Shown here: piece after piece, positions 33,942 to 43,300 of the stretch
Position numbering within the stretch: the stretch's first letter is position 1
Layout of the letters: each line of letters starts with the position of its first letter
Origin: JABFRG01 sp046351415
GTDB taxonomy: Bacteria > Myxococcota_A > Polyangia > Polyangiales > Polyangiaceae
DNA length: 64,000 nucleotides
Assembly: GCA_046351415.1 (NCBI GenBank)
Contig: JAXLYO010000002.1
Coordinates: 789,123-853,122 of the forward strand
Direction of reading: 5' to 3'
Notes under the pieces: model-generated
Database searches by the model: none
The model's input: only the letters and a program-made list of their open reading frames with translations
Told to the model about the DNA's origin: nothing
Translations under genes and position numbers: made by a program

Positions 33942-34690
33942 GCAAAGTACGCGTCGACCAACTGCTCGTGGACCGCGGCCTTGCGGAATCGAAGAGCCGT
34001 GCACAGGCCTACATTCTCGCGGGCGACGTCCACTTCCGCAGCGTGCGCATCGACAAGCCAGGAACGCTCGTGCCGAGCGATGCGGAGCTCACGGTCAAGA
34101 AGCGCGGCTCCCGCTACGTCTCGCGTGGCGGAGACAAACTCGAAGGTGCGATCCTCGGTTTCGGCGTCGAGCCCAAAGGAAAGCGCGCTCTCGATGTCGG
34201 CGCATCGACCGGGGGCTTCACGGATTGCTTGCTCGAGCACGGCGCCGCATCCGTCGTCGCGGTCGACGTGGGGTATGGCCAATTGGCGGCGAAGCTCCGC
34301 TCCGACCCCCGCGTCGATGTCCGGGAACGCACGAATGCACGCACCCTCACGCCCCGCGACTTGGGCGGCGAAGTCGACCTCGTCGTGGTCGATGCATCCT
34401 TCATCGGACTCGAAAAGCTGCTCCCTGCGATCGCCGCCTGTCTCCGCGCGGGTGGTGAATTGGTCGCGCTCGTCAAGCCGCAGTTCGAGGTCGGCGAGAA
34501 GGAAGCCACGCGCAGTCGAGGCGTCATTCGGGACGCAGATCTGCGGAAGCGCACGATCGAGGAAGTCACGCTTCAGGTCGAGAGGGCCGGCTTCGACATC
34601 GTCGGTGTCCGCGACTGCGTCCTCGCCGGTCCCAAGGGCAATCTCGAAGCCTTCGTCTACGCGACGAGGCGTGCTACATCCGAGGCGTGA
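33938..34690 (+). CDS. tlyA: TlyA family rRNA methyltransferase
   Basis: 250 residues: N-terminal S4 RNA-binding domain (RVDQLLVDRGLAESKSRAQA) and FtsJ-like methyltransferase domain with ALDVGASTGGFTDCLL and VDLVVVDASFIGLEKLL. TlyA methylates ribose in 16S and 23S rRNA (C1409, C1920 in mycobacteria); the short form lacking an N-terminal extension usually acts on 23S only. Overlaps both neighbours by 4 bases. Confidence 0.92.
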   Translation: MSKVRVDQLLVDRGLAESKSRAQAYILAGDVHFRSVRIDKPGTLVPSDAELTVKKRGSRYVSRGGDKLEGAILGFGVEPKGKRALDVGASTGGFTDCLLEHGAASVVAVDVGYGQLAAKLRSDPRVDVRERTNARTLTPRDLGGEVDLVVVDASFIGLEKLLPAIAACLRAGGELVALVKPQFEVGEKEATRSRGVIRDADLRKRTIEEVTLQVERAGFDIVGVRDCVLAGPKGNLEAFVYATRRATSEA

Positions 34691-35940
34691 AACGCGCTCC
34701 CTCGCTCGGTGCGATCTTCCTGACGGTCTTCCTCGACCTGCTCGGGTTTGGTCTCGTCCTGCCGTTTCTCGGAGAGGGCGCGCGCGACACATTCGGATCG
34801 ACGGAATTCGTCGGTAGCTTGCTCGCGTCCGTCTATTCGCTGATGCAATTCCTGTTCGTGCCCGTCTGGGGGCGCCTCTCGGACCGCATCGGTCGGAGAC
34901 CCGTGCTCCTCTGGTCGGTCTTCGCGTCGATCCTCGGGTGGCTCGGTCTCTTTGGTTCGCTGACGTTCGGGCACAGCGTGGTGTGGCTCTTCCTGACACG
35001 TGCCTTCAGCGGCATCGCGACCGCGAACCTCGGCACGGCGAGCGCGTATATCGCCGACGTCACGAAACCGGAAGAGCGCGCCAAAGGCATGGGCCTCATT
35101 GGAGCAGCATTCGGTCTCGGGTTCATCATCGGCCCTGGCATCGGCGGGGCGCTCGCCAAGGTGCTCATCCACGGTCGCGCGGGTGGGGTGCCGTGTCTCG
35201 TGGCTGCGGCGCTCGCCTTCGTGAACTTCCTGTGGGTATTGCGCGGCGTCCCCGTATCCTTGCCGCCGGAAAAGCGGGCTCCATCGAAGAGACGCCTCGC
35301 TCCACTCGACCTCGCCGCCACGAAGCGCACGCTCCAAAAGCCGGGCATCGCTGCGATGGTGCTCATCAACTTCGTCGCGATCTTGGCCTTCACGTGCCTC
35401 GACCAAACGTTTCGCTTCTTCAACAAAGACATCTTCGGGTTCGACCAGCTGCAAACCGGGCTCGTGCTCATGCTCATCGGCGTATCGAGCGCACTCGTGC
35501 AAGGCCTCATCGTGCGCAAGCTGTCCGGCAAAGTCGCCGACGTGACGCTCGTGCGCGCGGGCCTGTTCATCCAAGCCGTGGGCTTCCTGCTCCTCGCCCT
35601 CACGCCTTCGATTGGAGCCTGGTCGCTCTACGTCGTCGGCGCCATACTTGCGCTCGGCAATGGCCTCTCGCAACCGTCGACCTCCGCCTACATTTCCAGG
35701 CGGAGCAGCTCTGCCGAACAAGGTGAGACTCTCGGCACGAGCCAATCGTTCGCGAGTCTCGCGCGCATGTTCGGTCCGGCGCTCGGGGGCTTTCTCTACG
35801 GGTCGATTGGACCACGGAGTCCCTATGTCGCCTCGGCGCTCGGCATGATCGTAGGCCTCCTGCTCGCGACCCGCCTTTCCAAGCAGCCGCCCGTTCCGGA
35901 AGCTGTACCCAGCGGCCCCGACGCGACCCCCGCAACCTAG
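34687..35940 (+). CDS. MFS exporter (TetA/drug:H+ antiporter-1 type)
   Basis: 417 residues, 12 membrane helices. Motif A WGRLSDRIGRRPVLL follows helix 2, and helix 1 has FLDLLGFGLVLPFL with the Asp typical of TetA-like DHA1 proteins. The central loop is short and basic. Proton-coupled efflux of small drugs is expected. GTG start overlapping the tlyA stop. A strong hairpin follows the stop at 35940. Confidence 0.9.
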   Translation: MKRAPSLGAIFLTVFLDLLGFGLVLPFLGEGARDTFGSTEFVGSLLASVYSLMQFLFVPVWGRLSDRIGRRPVLLWSVFASILGWLGLFGSLTFGHSVVWLFLTRAFSGIATANLGTASAYIADVTKPEERAKGMGLIGAAFGLGFIIGPGIGGALAKVLIHGRAGGVPCLVAAALAFVNFLWVLRGVPVSLPPEKRAPSKRRLAPLDLAATKRTLQKPGIAAMVLINFVAILAFTCLDQTFRFFNKDIFGFDQLQTGLVLMLIGVSSALVQGLIVRKLSGKVADVTLVRAGLFIQAVGFLLLALTPSIGAWSLYVVGAILALGNGLSQPSTSAYISRRSSSAEQGETLGTSQSFASLARMFGPALGGFLYGSIGPRSPYVASALGMIVGLLLATRLSKQPPVPEAVPSGPDATPAT

Positions 35941-35971
35941 GGGCTGTCCCTAGAAGATTGTGGGACAGCCC
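35941..35971. terminator. Bidirectional hairpin between MFS and CPBP genes
   Basis: Perfect 10-bp inverted repeat GGGCTGTCCC / GGGACAGCCC (35941-35950, 35962-35971) with 11-base loop, starting one base after the MFS stop and lying 33 bases from the convergent gene's stop. Confidence 0.7.
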
Positions 35972-36003
35972 ACAGGCCTCGCGGTGGTCGGACGAAGTCG
36001 GGT

Positions 36004-36771
36004 TCAGCGAAGCACCAGGACCCAAATGTCGTAGAGCGCGTGCGTCCAGACTGCTGCGGCGAACCCACGTGTCACGTAGATCAGCGTGAGCGCGAGGCCA
36101 AGCACCGCGCGGAAGAAGAACGACTTCATGTCGAACGCGTCCGAGAGCTCTCCGACGTAGTGCATGCCGCTGAACAGCGCCGCGCAAAGGAGACCGTACA
36201 CCACCGTGATGAACGCGGAGCGCACGGTGATGCGGAAGCTCCGGGCCCCCAGCAACTTCACCTTCTCGCGCGTGAAGAGCCACACGATCACCTTGAGGCC
36301 GAGACCGAACAAGATCGCGCGGAACGCGAGCTCCTCGTAGAAGCCGGCGCCGAGCGCCATGATCATCCCCGTGAAGCGGCCCCCCTCGGCAAGCGCGGGT
36401 GGCCCGGCAAAAACCCGCGTGACGAGATACCCCGCCGCAATGCGCATGACGATCGCATAGAGGACTCCCTCACACGCAATCTGCAGAAACTTCCTCGGGG
36501 CGAACCCTTGACCGCGACCCGCAATCGCAAACACGGCCGCGAAGACCGCCGCGATGGCGCCGGTAAGGCCAAGGTAGCGAAGCGTGTCGCCCTCGGCCGC
36601 GCGCAGCAGCCCTCGCGTCAGAAAGTCGGTCGCGTTCTGGATGCCGAGAAAGATGACGCCGAGGTGATAGAAGAGAAAGATCGGCAACGTGAGGCCCACT
36701 TCGACCCACGGCGCCGGCTTGGCGGCCAGATCGGTCGGGGCATTCCCCTGCACTCCTTCCTTCGCAGCCAT
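36004..36771 (-). CDS. CPBP family intramembrane metalloprotease
   Basis: 255 residues, about eight helices. Abi/CPBP motifs are present: FYEELAFRAILFG (EExxxR), ALFSGMHYVGE and WTHALYDIWV with the third His. The family cleaves within the membrane (Rce1-like); bacterial roles include bacteriocin immunity and maturation. Start chosen is ATG 36771; the frame extends upstream but antisense to the divergent hydrolase gene. Confidence 0.88.
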   Translation of the reverse strand: MAAKEGVQGNAPTDLAAKPAPWVEVGLTLPIFLFYHLGVIFLGIQNATDFLTRGLLRAAEGDTLRYLGLTGAIAAVFAAVFAIAGRGQGFAPRKFLQIACEGVLYAIVMRIAAGYLVTRVFAGPPALAEGGRFTGMIMALGAGFYEELAFRAILFGLGLKVIVWLFTREKVKLLGARSFRITVRSAFITVVYGLLCAALFSGMHYVGELSDAFDMKSFFFRAVLGLALTLIYVTRGFAAAVWTHALYDIWVLVLR

Positions 36772-36859
36772 GGGACCATTGTCGTCCCGCGTCCGCGATC
36801 GCGCCACTTTGTCGCGATCGACAGGACAAAGAGGCCCGTGAGACGCTAGAGAGAGGGCG

Positions 36860-37693
36860 ATGGGCGTCCTCCCCCACGCACTCGTTACGTCGCGTTCTTC
36901 GTCGACGGCCCCCAAGACCGCCTATTTCCTCCACGGCATCCTCGGCAGCGGCGGAAACTTGCGTACGCTCGCCAAACGCGTCCTCGAACGCTGCGAGAGC
37001 GAAGGCGAAGCTTGGGAAATCGTGCTCGTCGACTTGCCAGGCCACGGCCGGAGCGAGCCCATGAAAGCTCCGTTCACGCTGGCTGCATGCGCCGATGCCG
37101 TTCGAGAACTCGCCGCTTCGCTTTCCAAACCCATCTCCGCGCTCGTCGGGCACAGCTTTGGCGGAAAGGTCGCACTCGTCTACGCGGAGAGCGACCCCGA
37201 ACTCCCGGTCTGCTGTACGCTCGACTCCGCGCCCGGTCCACGCCCGGATCATCATGGCTCGGAGAGCACCCTGCGCGTGGTGGATGCCCTCCGTTCGCTT
37301 CCAGAAGTCTTCGAGACGCGCACGGCCTTCGACGAACTTCTTCGCCATGCGGGGCTGGACCAAAACCTCATCGCATGGCTTGCCCTCAACGTCGTTGCAC
37401 GAGAAGGCGGCGGCTTCCGCTTTCGCCTCGACCTCGACGTGATCGACGCGCTGTTGAACGACTACTTCGCCCGAGACTGTTGGTCCGTCCTCGAGCGTGA
37501 AACCACCCACTTCTCGGTCGTCATCGGCGGAGCATCGGGCGTTTGGGACGGGGAAGACCGCGCCCGCGCCGAAACGCTCTCGAAACAAGGGCATCTCGCC
37601 GTGACCGTCATCGCCGGGGCGAGCCACTGGCTGCACGTCGATGCCCTCGAACCAACGGCGGACGCGGTCGCCTCCTCCCTTCTCGTGCGCTAA
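36860..37693 (+). CDS. Alpha/beta-hydrolase
   Basis: 277 residues: FLHGILGSGGNLRTLA oxyanion loop, LVDLPGHGRSEP, GHSFGGKVAL nucleophile elbow, and late SHWLHVDA with the catalytic His. Similar to YbfF/MenH-like esterases. Substrate unknown; cytosolic. ATG 36860, short spacing to the following TonB-like gene. Confidence 0.88.
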   Translation: MGVLPHALVTSRSSSTAPKTAYFLHGILGSGGNLRTLAKRVLERCESEGEAWEIVLVDLPGHGRSEPMKAPFTLAACADAVRELAASLSKPISALVGHSFGGKVALVYAESDPELPVCCTLDSAPGPRPDHHGSESTLRVVDALRSLPEVFETRTAFDELLRHAGLDQNLIAWLALNVVAREGGGFRFRLDLDVIDALLNDYFARDCWSVLERETTHFSVVIGGASGVWDGEDRARAETLSKQGHLAVTVIAGASHWLHVDALEPTADAVASSLLVR

Positions 37694-37702
37694 GGTAACG
37701 GC

Positions 37703-38740
37703 GTGCGATCTTGGCGCGGTCCGGTAGCCCTCTCCTGTGCATGCACCATGCACTTGATAGCGTTCGCCACCGTTCGGTCGCTTCGTATGCCGGAACGCGC
37801 GCACGTTTCGGCGCCCACCGAGAGTCACGAAGTCGAGCTCTCCGAAGAGCCGCTCGCCGCGGAGGTCCCTTCCGCCACGCCGCCTTCTCGTCCCGCGGTG
37901 CCCACCGGGGGAGCGGTCGCAGCGGCCACGCTTCCGCGTCGTTCGGAGAGCCACGGCGGAGCAGCTTCTGCCAACGCGCCAGATGGGCGCGACGAGGCCT
38001 CGACGGTCGGAGCGCCGCGCGCTCCGGGAACGGCTTCCACAGACCCGGGCTGGCGCCTCGACGTGTTCGGCAACAAGGCAGGCGCTGGCGGTACGAAGGG
38101 AGAGGTCGCGCTTGCCATCCCGGGTGCTGCGCGTGACGCGCTCTCGGCCCCGGGTCCCGCGAGCACGACCTTCGGTCTTCGCGAAGGGCTCTCCCAACAC
38201 GACACCGACCTCGGCATCACGCGAGGCGGCTTCGTGCGCACCGCCGTCGAAACGGCCGTGCATTCGGATACGGCGCCGGCGAGTGGAACCGCACGCTACG
38301 ACGTGCGCGTCCTTCGAGACGGTACAGCGATCGTTTCGCTCGAAAACGCGAGTCGTGATCACGAGGGGTTTACCGCGCTCACGGGTACGATTCGAAAACA
38401 CATCGACCCGAAGAAGCTCCGCCTGCCAGATGGCGCCAAGGGCCTCCACGTCGTCATCGACGTGGACATCCATGACCAGTACCCCGACGGCCGCAAGCCT
38501 TCAGAGGTCGGAAAAGTGGTGGCCTACGTCGGCCCCGGCGAATACGACATCACGAAGGACGGGTTTCTCGTGCGGAAGATGCCTGGCGCTTCGATCGGGT
38601 TCACCGGCAAGGTGTGCAGCGGCGCGGTCTATGTCGGTCCCGCGGGGCTCGGCCTCCAAGGTGGCTGTTCGGCCGTGAACGCCGGCATGCCCGCACGGCG
38701 CATGGGAAGCGCGCGAGTCGTCTCCGAAGGCCTGCTCTGA
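37703..38740 (+). CDS. TonB-like energy-transducer-type protein
   Basis: 345 residues. N-terminal membrane helix with a His (MHLIAFATV), as in TonB anchors; Pro/Ala-rich periplasmic spacer (35-115); a C-terminal region with ARYDVRVLRDGTAIVSLENAS and LHVVIDVDIHDQYPDG that resembles TonB-C/AgmX-like strands. No ExbB/ExbD next door. GTG start 37703, nine bases after the hydrolase gene. Confidence 0.7.
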   Translation: MRSWRGPVALSCACTMHLIAFATVRSLRMPERAHVSAPTESHEVELSEEPLAAEVPSATPPSRPAVPTGGAVAAATLPRRSESHGGAASANAPDGRDEASTVGAPRAPGTASTDPGWRLDVFGNKAGAGGTKGEVALAIPGAARDALSAPGPASTTFGLREGLSQHDTDLGITRGGFVRTAVETAVHSDTAPASGTARYDVRVLRDGTAIVSLENASRDHEGFTALTGTIRKHIDPKKLRLPDGAKGLHVVIDVDIHDQYPDGRKPSEVGKVVAYVGPGEYDITKDGFLVRKMPGASIGFTGKVCSGAVYVGPAGLGLQGGCSAVNAGMPARRMGSARVVSEGLL

Positions 38741-38761
38741 GCGAGGACGAAGGCCTTGGCT

Positions 38762-39301
38762 TCACTTCGGTAGCATCGCAGCAATCGCGAGCACGCTCTT
38801 CCAATTGCGCATCGTGACCGTCGAGCCGAGCGCGCGATCGAGCACGTTCGGCGTGATCTTCGACGACCCTGCGCCTCCGAGGAAGTCGACCCAGAGGAAG
38901 TTGCGTCCGACGTGGACGCGTTCGCCTGCTTTTGCGTACCCTTCGAGCATTTCCGTCGCGCCTGCTTTGGCAGAGCCTTTCGTCAGCCCGAGATGCAGCA
39001 GCTGAGGACGCTCCTTCTCGGCGTCCGGAAAGGGGCTTCCTTCCGCGTAGCTTCGCCATTCCTTGGCCGTGCGGACGATGGTCACGACTTCGAACCCGAA
39101 CTTCTTCTGAAGGGCACGCTCGAGCTCTACCTCGAGGTCCGGAGGCGAATGTTTCGTCGTCACGATGAGGTTCCCGCTCTGGATGTACGTCGTTGCCGTC
39201 GCGCAGCCGATCGCTTTCGCGAGCGACACGAGCTCGGCCATCGGAACCCGCTTGTTGCCCCCGACGTTGATGCCTCGGAGGAGCGCGACGAGGACGGCCA
39301 T
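38762..39301 (-). CDS. DUF1697 family protein
   Basis: 179 residues, full-length match to DUF1697: VALLRGINVGGNKRVPMAELVSLAKAIG, TYIQSGNLIV, GFEVVTIVRTAKEW, and ITPNVLDRALGSTVTMRNWKSVLAI. The family folds as a ferredoxin-like pair; function unknown. It starts 4 bases after the prenyltransferase stop. Confidence 0.92.
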   Translation of the reverse strand: MAVLVALLRGINVGGNKRVPMAELVSLAKAIGCATATTYIQSGNLIVTTKHSPPDLEVELERALQKKFGFEVVTIVRTAKEWRSYAEGSPFPDAEKERPQLLHLGLTKGSAKAGATEMLEGYAKAGERVHVGRNFLWVDFLGGAGSSKITPNVLDRALGSTVTMRNWKSVLAIAAMLPK

Positions 39302-39305
39302 GTAC

Positions 39306-40232
39306 TCAGCCCACGCGAGGTGTCAGCCGATACACGACGGCGACGACGACGATGACCCACAACACGAGATTGAGCACGAACGGCACGTCGCTGAGCATGG
39401 CCTGAGTCGGAGACTCGGCTTTGCCGGTTTTGCTGCCACTCGTTCGGCCCGACACCAAGGCCAAGAAACGGAAGATGCCAAACACCGTGAAGGGCGCCGT
39501 CAGCCACAGATAGTCCGTGCGGAAGAAGGCGCGGGTGTCCTTGTCGAGCGTATAAAGGATGTAGGTTACAATGGTCGCGCCACCGGTGAGAGCCATCGCG
39601 ACGGTGAGCGATCGGGGCGAATAGGCCTTCAAAGCCGCTCGCTGCTTGCCTGCGTTCTCCCCTGCGAGTTCGTGACGACGCTTGCCGAAGCCCAAGAACA
39701 AGGCGAGCAGAGCCGTACACGCATACATGTACTCACTCACGGGCGTGCGCGTCGCAAGGCCGCCCGCGACGACGCGGAGCACGAACCCCAAAGCGATGAG
39801 GCCCACGTCGAGAAACGCGACATGCTTCAATTTGAAAGAATAGGCGATGTTCTCGATCAGATAGAAGAGCGCCACCGCTGCAAAGCGCCAGTCGAGCCAG
39901 ACCGCGGCTGCGAGACTCCCCACCACGAGGGCCACGGCCGTGAGCTTCGCCATCGATTCGGGCACCGCGCCGCTGGCGATGGGCCGCAGACGTTTGACCG
40001 GATGGATTCGGTCGGCTTCGACGTCGACGAGGTCGTTGATGGTGTAGACCGCTCCCGCGAGAAAGCAGAAAACGAGCGTGGCCGCGGCCGCCCGCCCGGT
40101 GACGAGCAGGTTCAGCGACATGACGCCTTCGCGCACCATGATGACGTCCTTGTGGAAGAACATGGGCGCCATCACGAAGAGATTCTTCACCCACTGGTGG
40201 GGCCGTATCATCTTGATGATTGCGCGGAGCAT
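39306..40232 (-). CDS. UbiA-family prenyltransferase, decaprenyl-phosphate phosphoribosyltransferase type
   Basis: 308 residues, nine helices. RPHQWVKNLFVMAP at the N-terminus and NDLVDVEADRIHPVKRLRPIASG (around 88-110) match DPPR synthases (UbiA/Rv3806c type) rather than quinone prenyltransferases. They join PRPP to a polyprenyl phosphate to start ribose/arabinose donor synthesis. The second Asp motif is SFKLKHVAFLDVGLIALGFVLR. No DprE-like gene is adjacent. Start ATG 40232, divergent from the large DUF3857 gene. Confidence 0.85.
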   Translation of the reverse strand: MLRAIIKMIRPHQWVKNLFVMAPMFFHKDVIMVREGVMSLNLLVTGRAAAATLVFCFLAGAVYTINDLVDVEADRIHPVKRLRPIASGAVPESMAKLTAVALVVGSLAAAVWLDWRFAAVALFYLIENIAYSFKLKHVAFLDVGLIALGFVLRVVAGGLATRTPVSEYMYACTALLALFLGFGKRRHELAGENAGKQRAALKAYSPRSLTVAMALTGGATIVTYILYTLDKDTRAFFRTDYLWLTAPFTVFGIFRFLALVSGRTSGSKTGKAESPTQAMLSDVPFVLNLVLWVIVVVAVVYRLTPRVG

Positions 40233-40347
40233 GGCTTTTCGGAGGTCTACAACAGTCTCGCACGACTTTCCGAGTTTTTGCCCGAAATGTGGTGGGTGCG
40301 ACTCCGCGCAACTTGACGTTCTTCCCTCGGCGCATGACAACCGTGGC

Positions 40348-43300
40348 GTGCATTCTCGCAATCTGCCTCGCCCCATCCTAAAGCTCGTCGTTCGGCTCGT
40401 TTTCGGCCTCGCGCTCGGGGTTTCGGTTTTTGCGTATCCCTCGATCGGGACGACACCCTCGTATGCAGCTCCGGCGGCAGGAACGGGACGCGCATCGTCG
40501 CTCGATCGCGTGAAGTCTTTGCGGGACGACGTCGTTCGCGCGCGAGGCCCGGAAGCCTACACGGCATTGCGAACGCTCTGGCAAGAGTGGGACAAGTCCG
40601 ACCCCACGCTCATCCAGGAAGCGCTGCTCGGCCTGTCCGAGAGCACGGCGCTCGCAGCTCCGGCGCGAACCTATGCAGGTCTTCTCGCCGCGTACGGCAA
40701 GCGTCGTCGAGGTGACCTGCCGGGCTCGCGCGCGAGCATTGCGAGCCTCGGTTTCATCGACAAATGGCTCATTTTGGGGCCCTTCGACAACGAGGGAAAG
40801 TCGGGGCTCCTGCGTGAGGAACTACCTGAACGCGAGCGACGCGACGCCTTCGAAAACAAGGCTTACCCCGGGAAGGAGCGTGCCGTGCGCTACCGCCCGC
40901 TGCCTCCCGTCTTCAACAACGGCTGGGTCGATTTCTCGTCGCTCCTTCGGCCTCAAGAGAACATCTGCGCATTCGCGACGACCTACGTGACGGCGTTGCC
41001 CAAAACCCCGTCGCCCCGTCAGGTGTCTCTCTACGCGGGAAGCTCGGGTGCACTCCGCGTCTATTGGAACGGAGAAGAGGTTCTGCGTGACGAGAAGTAC
41101 CGCGCCCTCGATGCCGATCGATTCGCCACGACCGTCACCCTCAAAGCCGGTTGGAACCGTATTCTCGTGAAAGTCTGCGGTGACGAAGATGCCCCCATCT
41201 TCTCCCTGCGCATCGGAAAGCCCGATGGGAGTCCCGACCTTGCCCTGTCCGTGGATGCGGACGGCGCCCATGGCTCTGAGGCATTGCCCGAACCTGAGGT
41301 GAAAGGTGCGAAGGCTCCTCGTGCGCTCGAGATGCGCGGTCCCATTCCCGACTTCGAAAAGCGCATCGTCGGAAAAGACGCGGCGTCGCTCGAAGCCTAT
41401 GCGCGCTACTTGCAGATGACGCAGTCGGACGACCCTGCGGAACATCGAGCTCGCGACCTCGCCACGAAAGCTGCAGAAAAGACGCCTACGATTCCGAGGC
41501 TTCTCCTCGCGGGCGAGCTCGCGGAAAACCGCAATCAGCGAGGCGCTTGGATCGAAAAGGCCGAAAAGCTCCTCACTCCGGCCACGTCGAAAGACGAGCG
41601 CATCGCGGTGCTACTCGCGCGCGGAAGCCATGCGCGCGGCGGACCCAACTGGCGCGATGGAATTCCCTACTACGATCGCGTCCTCGCCCTCGATCCGGAC
41701 AACCTGCCTGCCACACTGACGCGCGTCGAACTCTACGGCGAAGCGGGCCTGCGAGAGACCGCGCTCACGGTCGTCGAGCACGCGCTCATGCGTCACCCGC
41801 GTTCGGTGTCGTTGTTGCGCGAGTACACGACGCAACTGCGCGGAGCCGGCCGAATTCGCGAGGCAGGAGAAGCGATGGATCGTTATGCGCAGCTTCGCAT
41901 GGACGATCCTTCGTTCGTCCGCACGAACCTCGAGCTCGCCCTTGCCCGCCGCGACGAGCCAGAGGTTCTCCGCTGGGCTGAACGACTCGTCGCACTCGCA
42001 CCAGACAGCGCGCAAAGCCTCGTCACGGCGGCTCGTGCACACATCTCCCTCGGAAGACGCGCCGAAGGCATCGCGCTCTACAAGCGGGCCCTCGAGCTCG
42101 CCACCGACGACACGGACACGATGCGCGCCCTCGCCGAGGTCTACGCGGTCGGCGGCAACAAGGACGAGCAGCTGCGCCTCTTGAACCGCGTGCTCGAACT
42201 CAAGCCGCAGGACAAGGACGTTCGTGAATACCTTGCACACGCGACCACGGCGAAGCCGAAGGCCGACGAGGGCTACGCGATCTCGAAAGACACGTTCCTC
42301 GCCTGGCGGAACCGCCCTTCCGACGGACAAGCGCGCCGTACGCTGGTCGACTTGCAGGTGACGAGCGTGTTCGCCAACGGCCTCGCGAGCCGCTTCCATC
42401 AGGTCGTGTTCCAGCCACTGACCGACGCCGCGGCCGCCGAGGGACGCGAGTACGCCTTCGGATACGAAGCCGACGCACAGACGGTGCAGCTCCGGGGCGC
42501 GCGCATCTACCGAAAGACCGGTCAGGTCGAGGAAGCCACCGAGATGGGAGAGACCGACTCCGACGACCCGGGTATGGCCATGTACTCGAGCTCCCGCGTG
42601 GCCTACGTCCACTTTCCTCGGCTCTTCCCTGGCGACGTCGTCGAGGTTCTCTATCGCATCGAAGACGTGGCCGAACGCAACGTGTTCGCCGACTACTTCG
42701 GCGAGGTGCGTTACCTACAAGGGCGCGACGCGATCTTCCACGCCGATTACGTGCTGATTACACCGAAAACGCGTCAACTCTTCACGAACAAGCCGAACCT
42801 CGCCAACTTGAAGTCGAGCGTGACCGAGAAGGGCGACGAGCGCATCTACCGCTACACCGCAACGGACGTCCCTTCGCTCCAGGGCGAGCCTTTGCAGCCG
42901 CCGGGCTCGGAGCTCTTCGCGCACGTGCACGTCTCCACCTACAAATCCTGGGACGACATGGCACGCTGGTACTGGGGTCTCGTGAAGGACCAGTTCGTCG
43001 CCGATGACGAAGTGAGGCGACGGGCGCTCGAAATCACGAAGGGGCTCACGACCGACGCGGCCAAGGTTCGCGCCGTCTACGGCTTCGTCGTCCAGAAGAC
43101 CCGCTACGTTGCGCTCGAGTTCGGCATCCACGGCTACAAGCCCTACCGTTGCGCACAGATCTTCGCGCGCGGCTTCGGTGACTGCAAAGACAAGGCAACG
43201 CTCATCGTCACGATGCTGAAAGAGCTCGGCATCCCCGCGACGATCGTGATCGTGCGCACGCGACACAAGGGTGACTTCGAATCGGAGCCCGCCAGTCTCG

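Noticed and set aside
36004..36771. CPBP protease as bacteriocin immunity next to the RiPP locus
   Set aside because: It lies more than 20 kb from the MNIO locus and has no peptide gene beside it.
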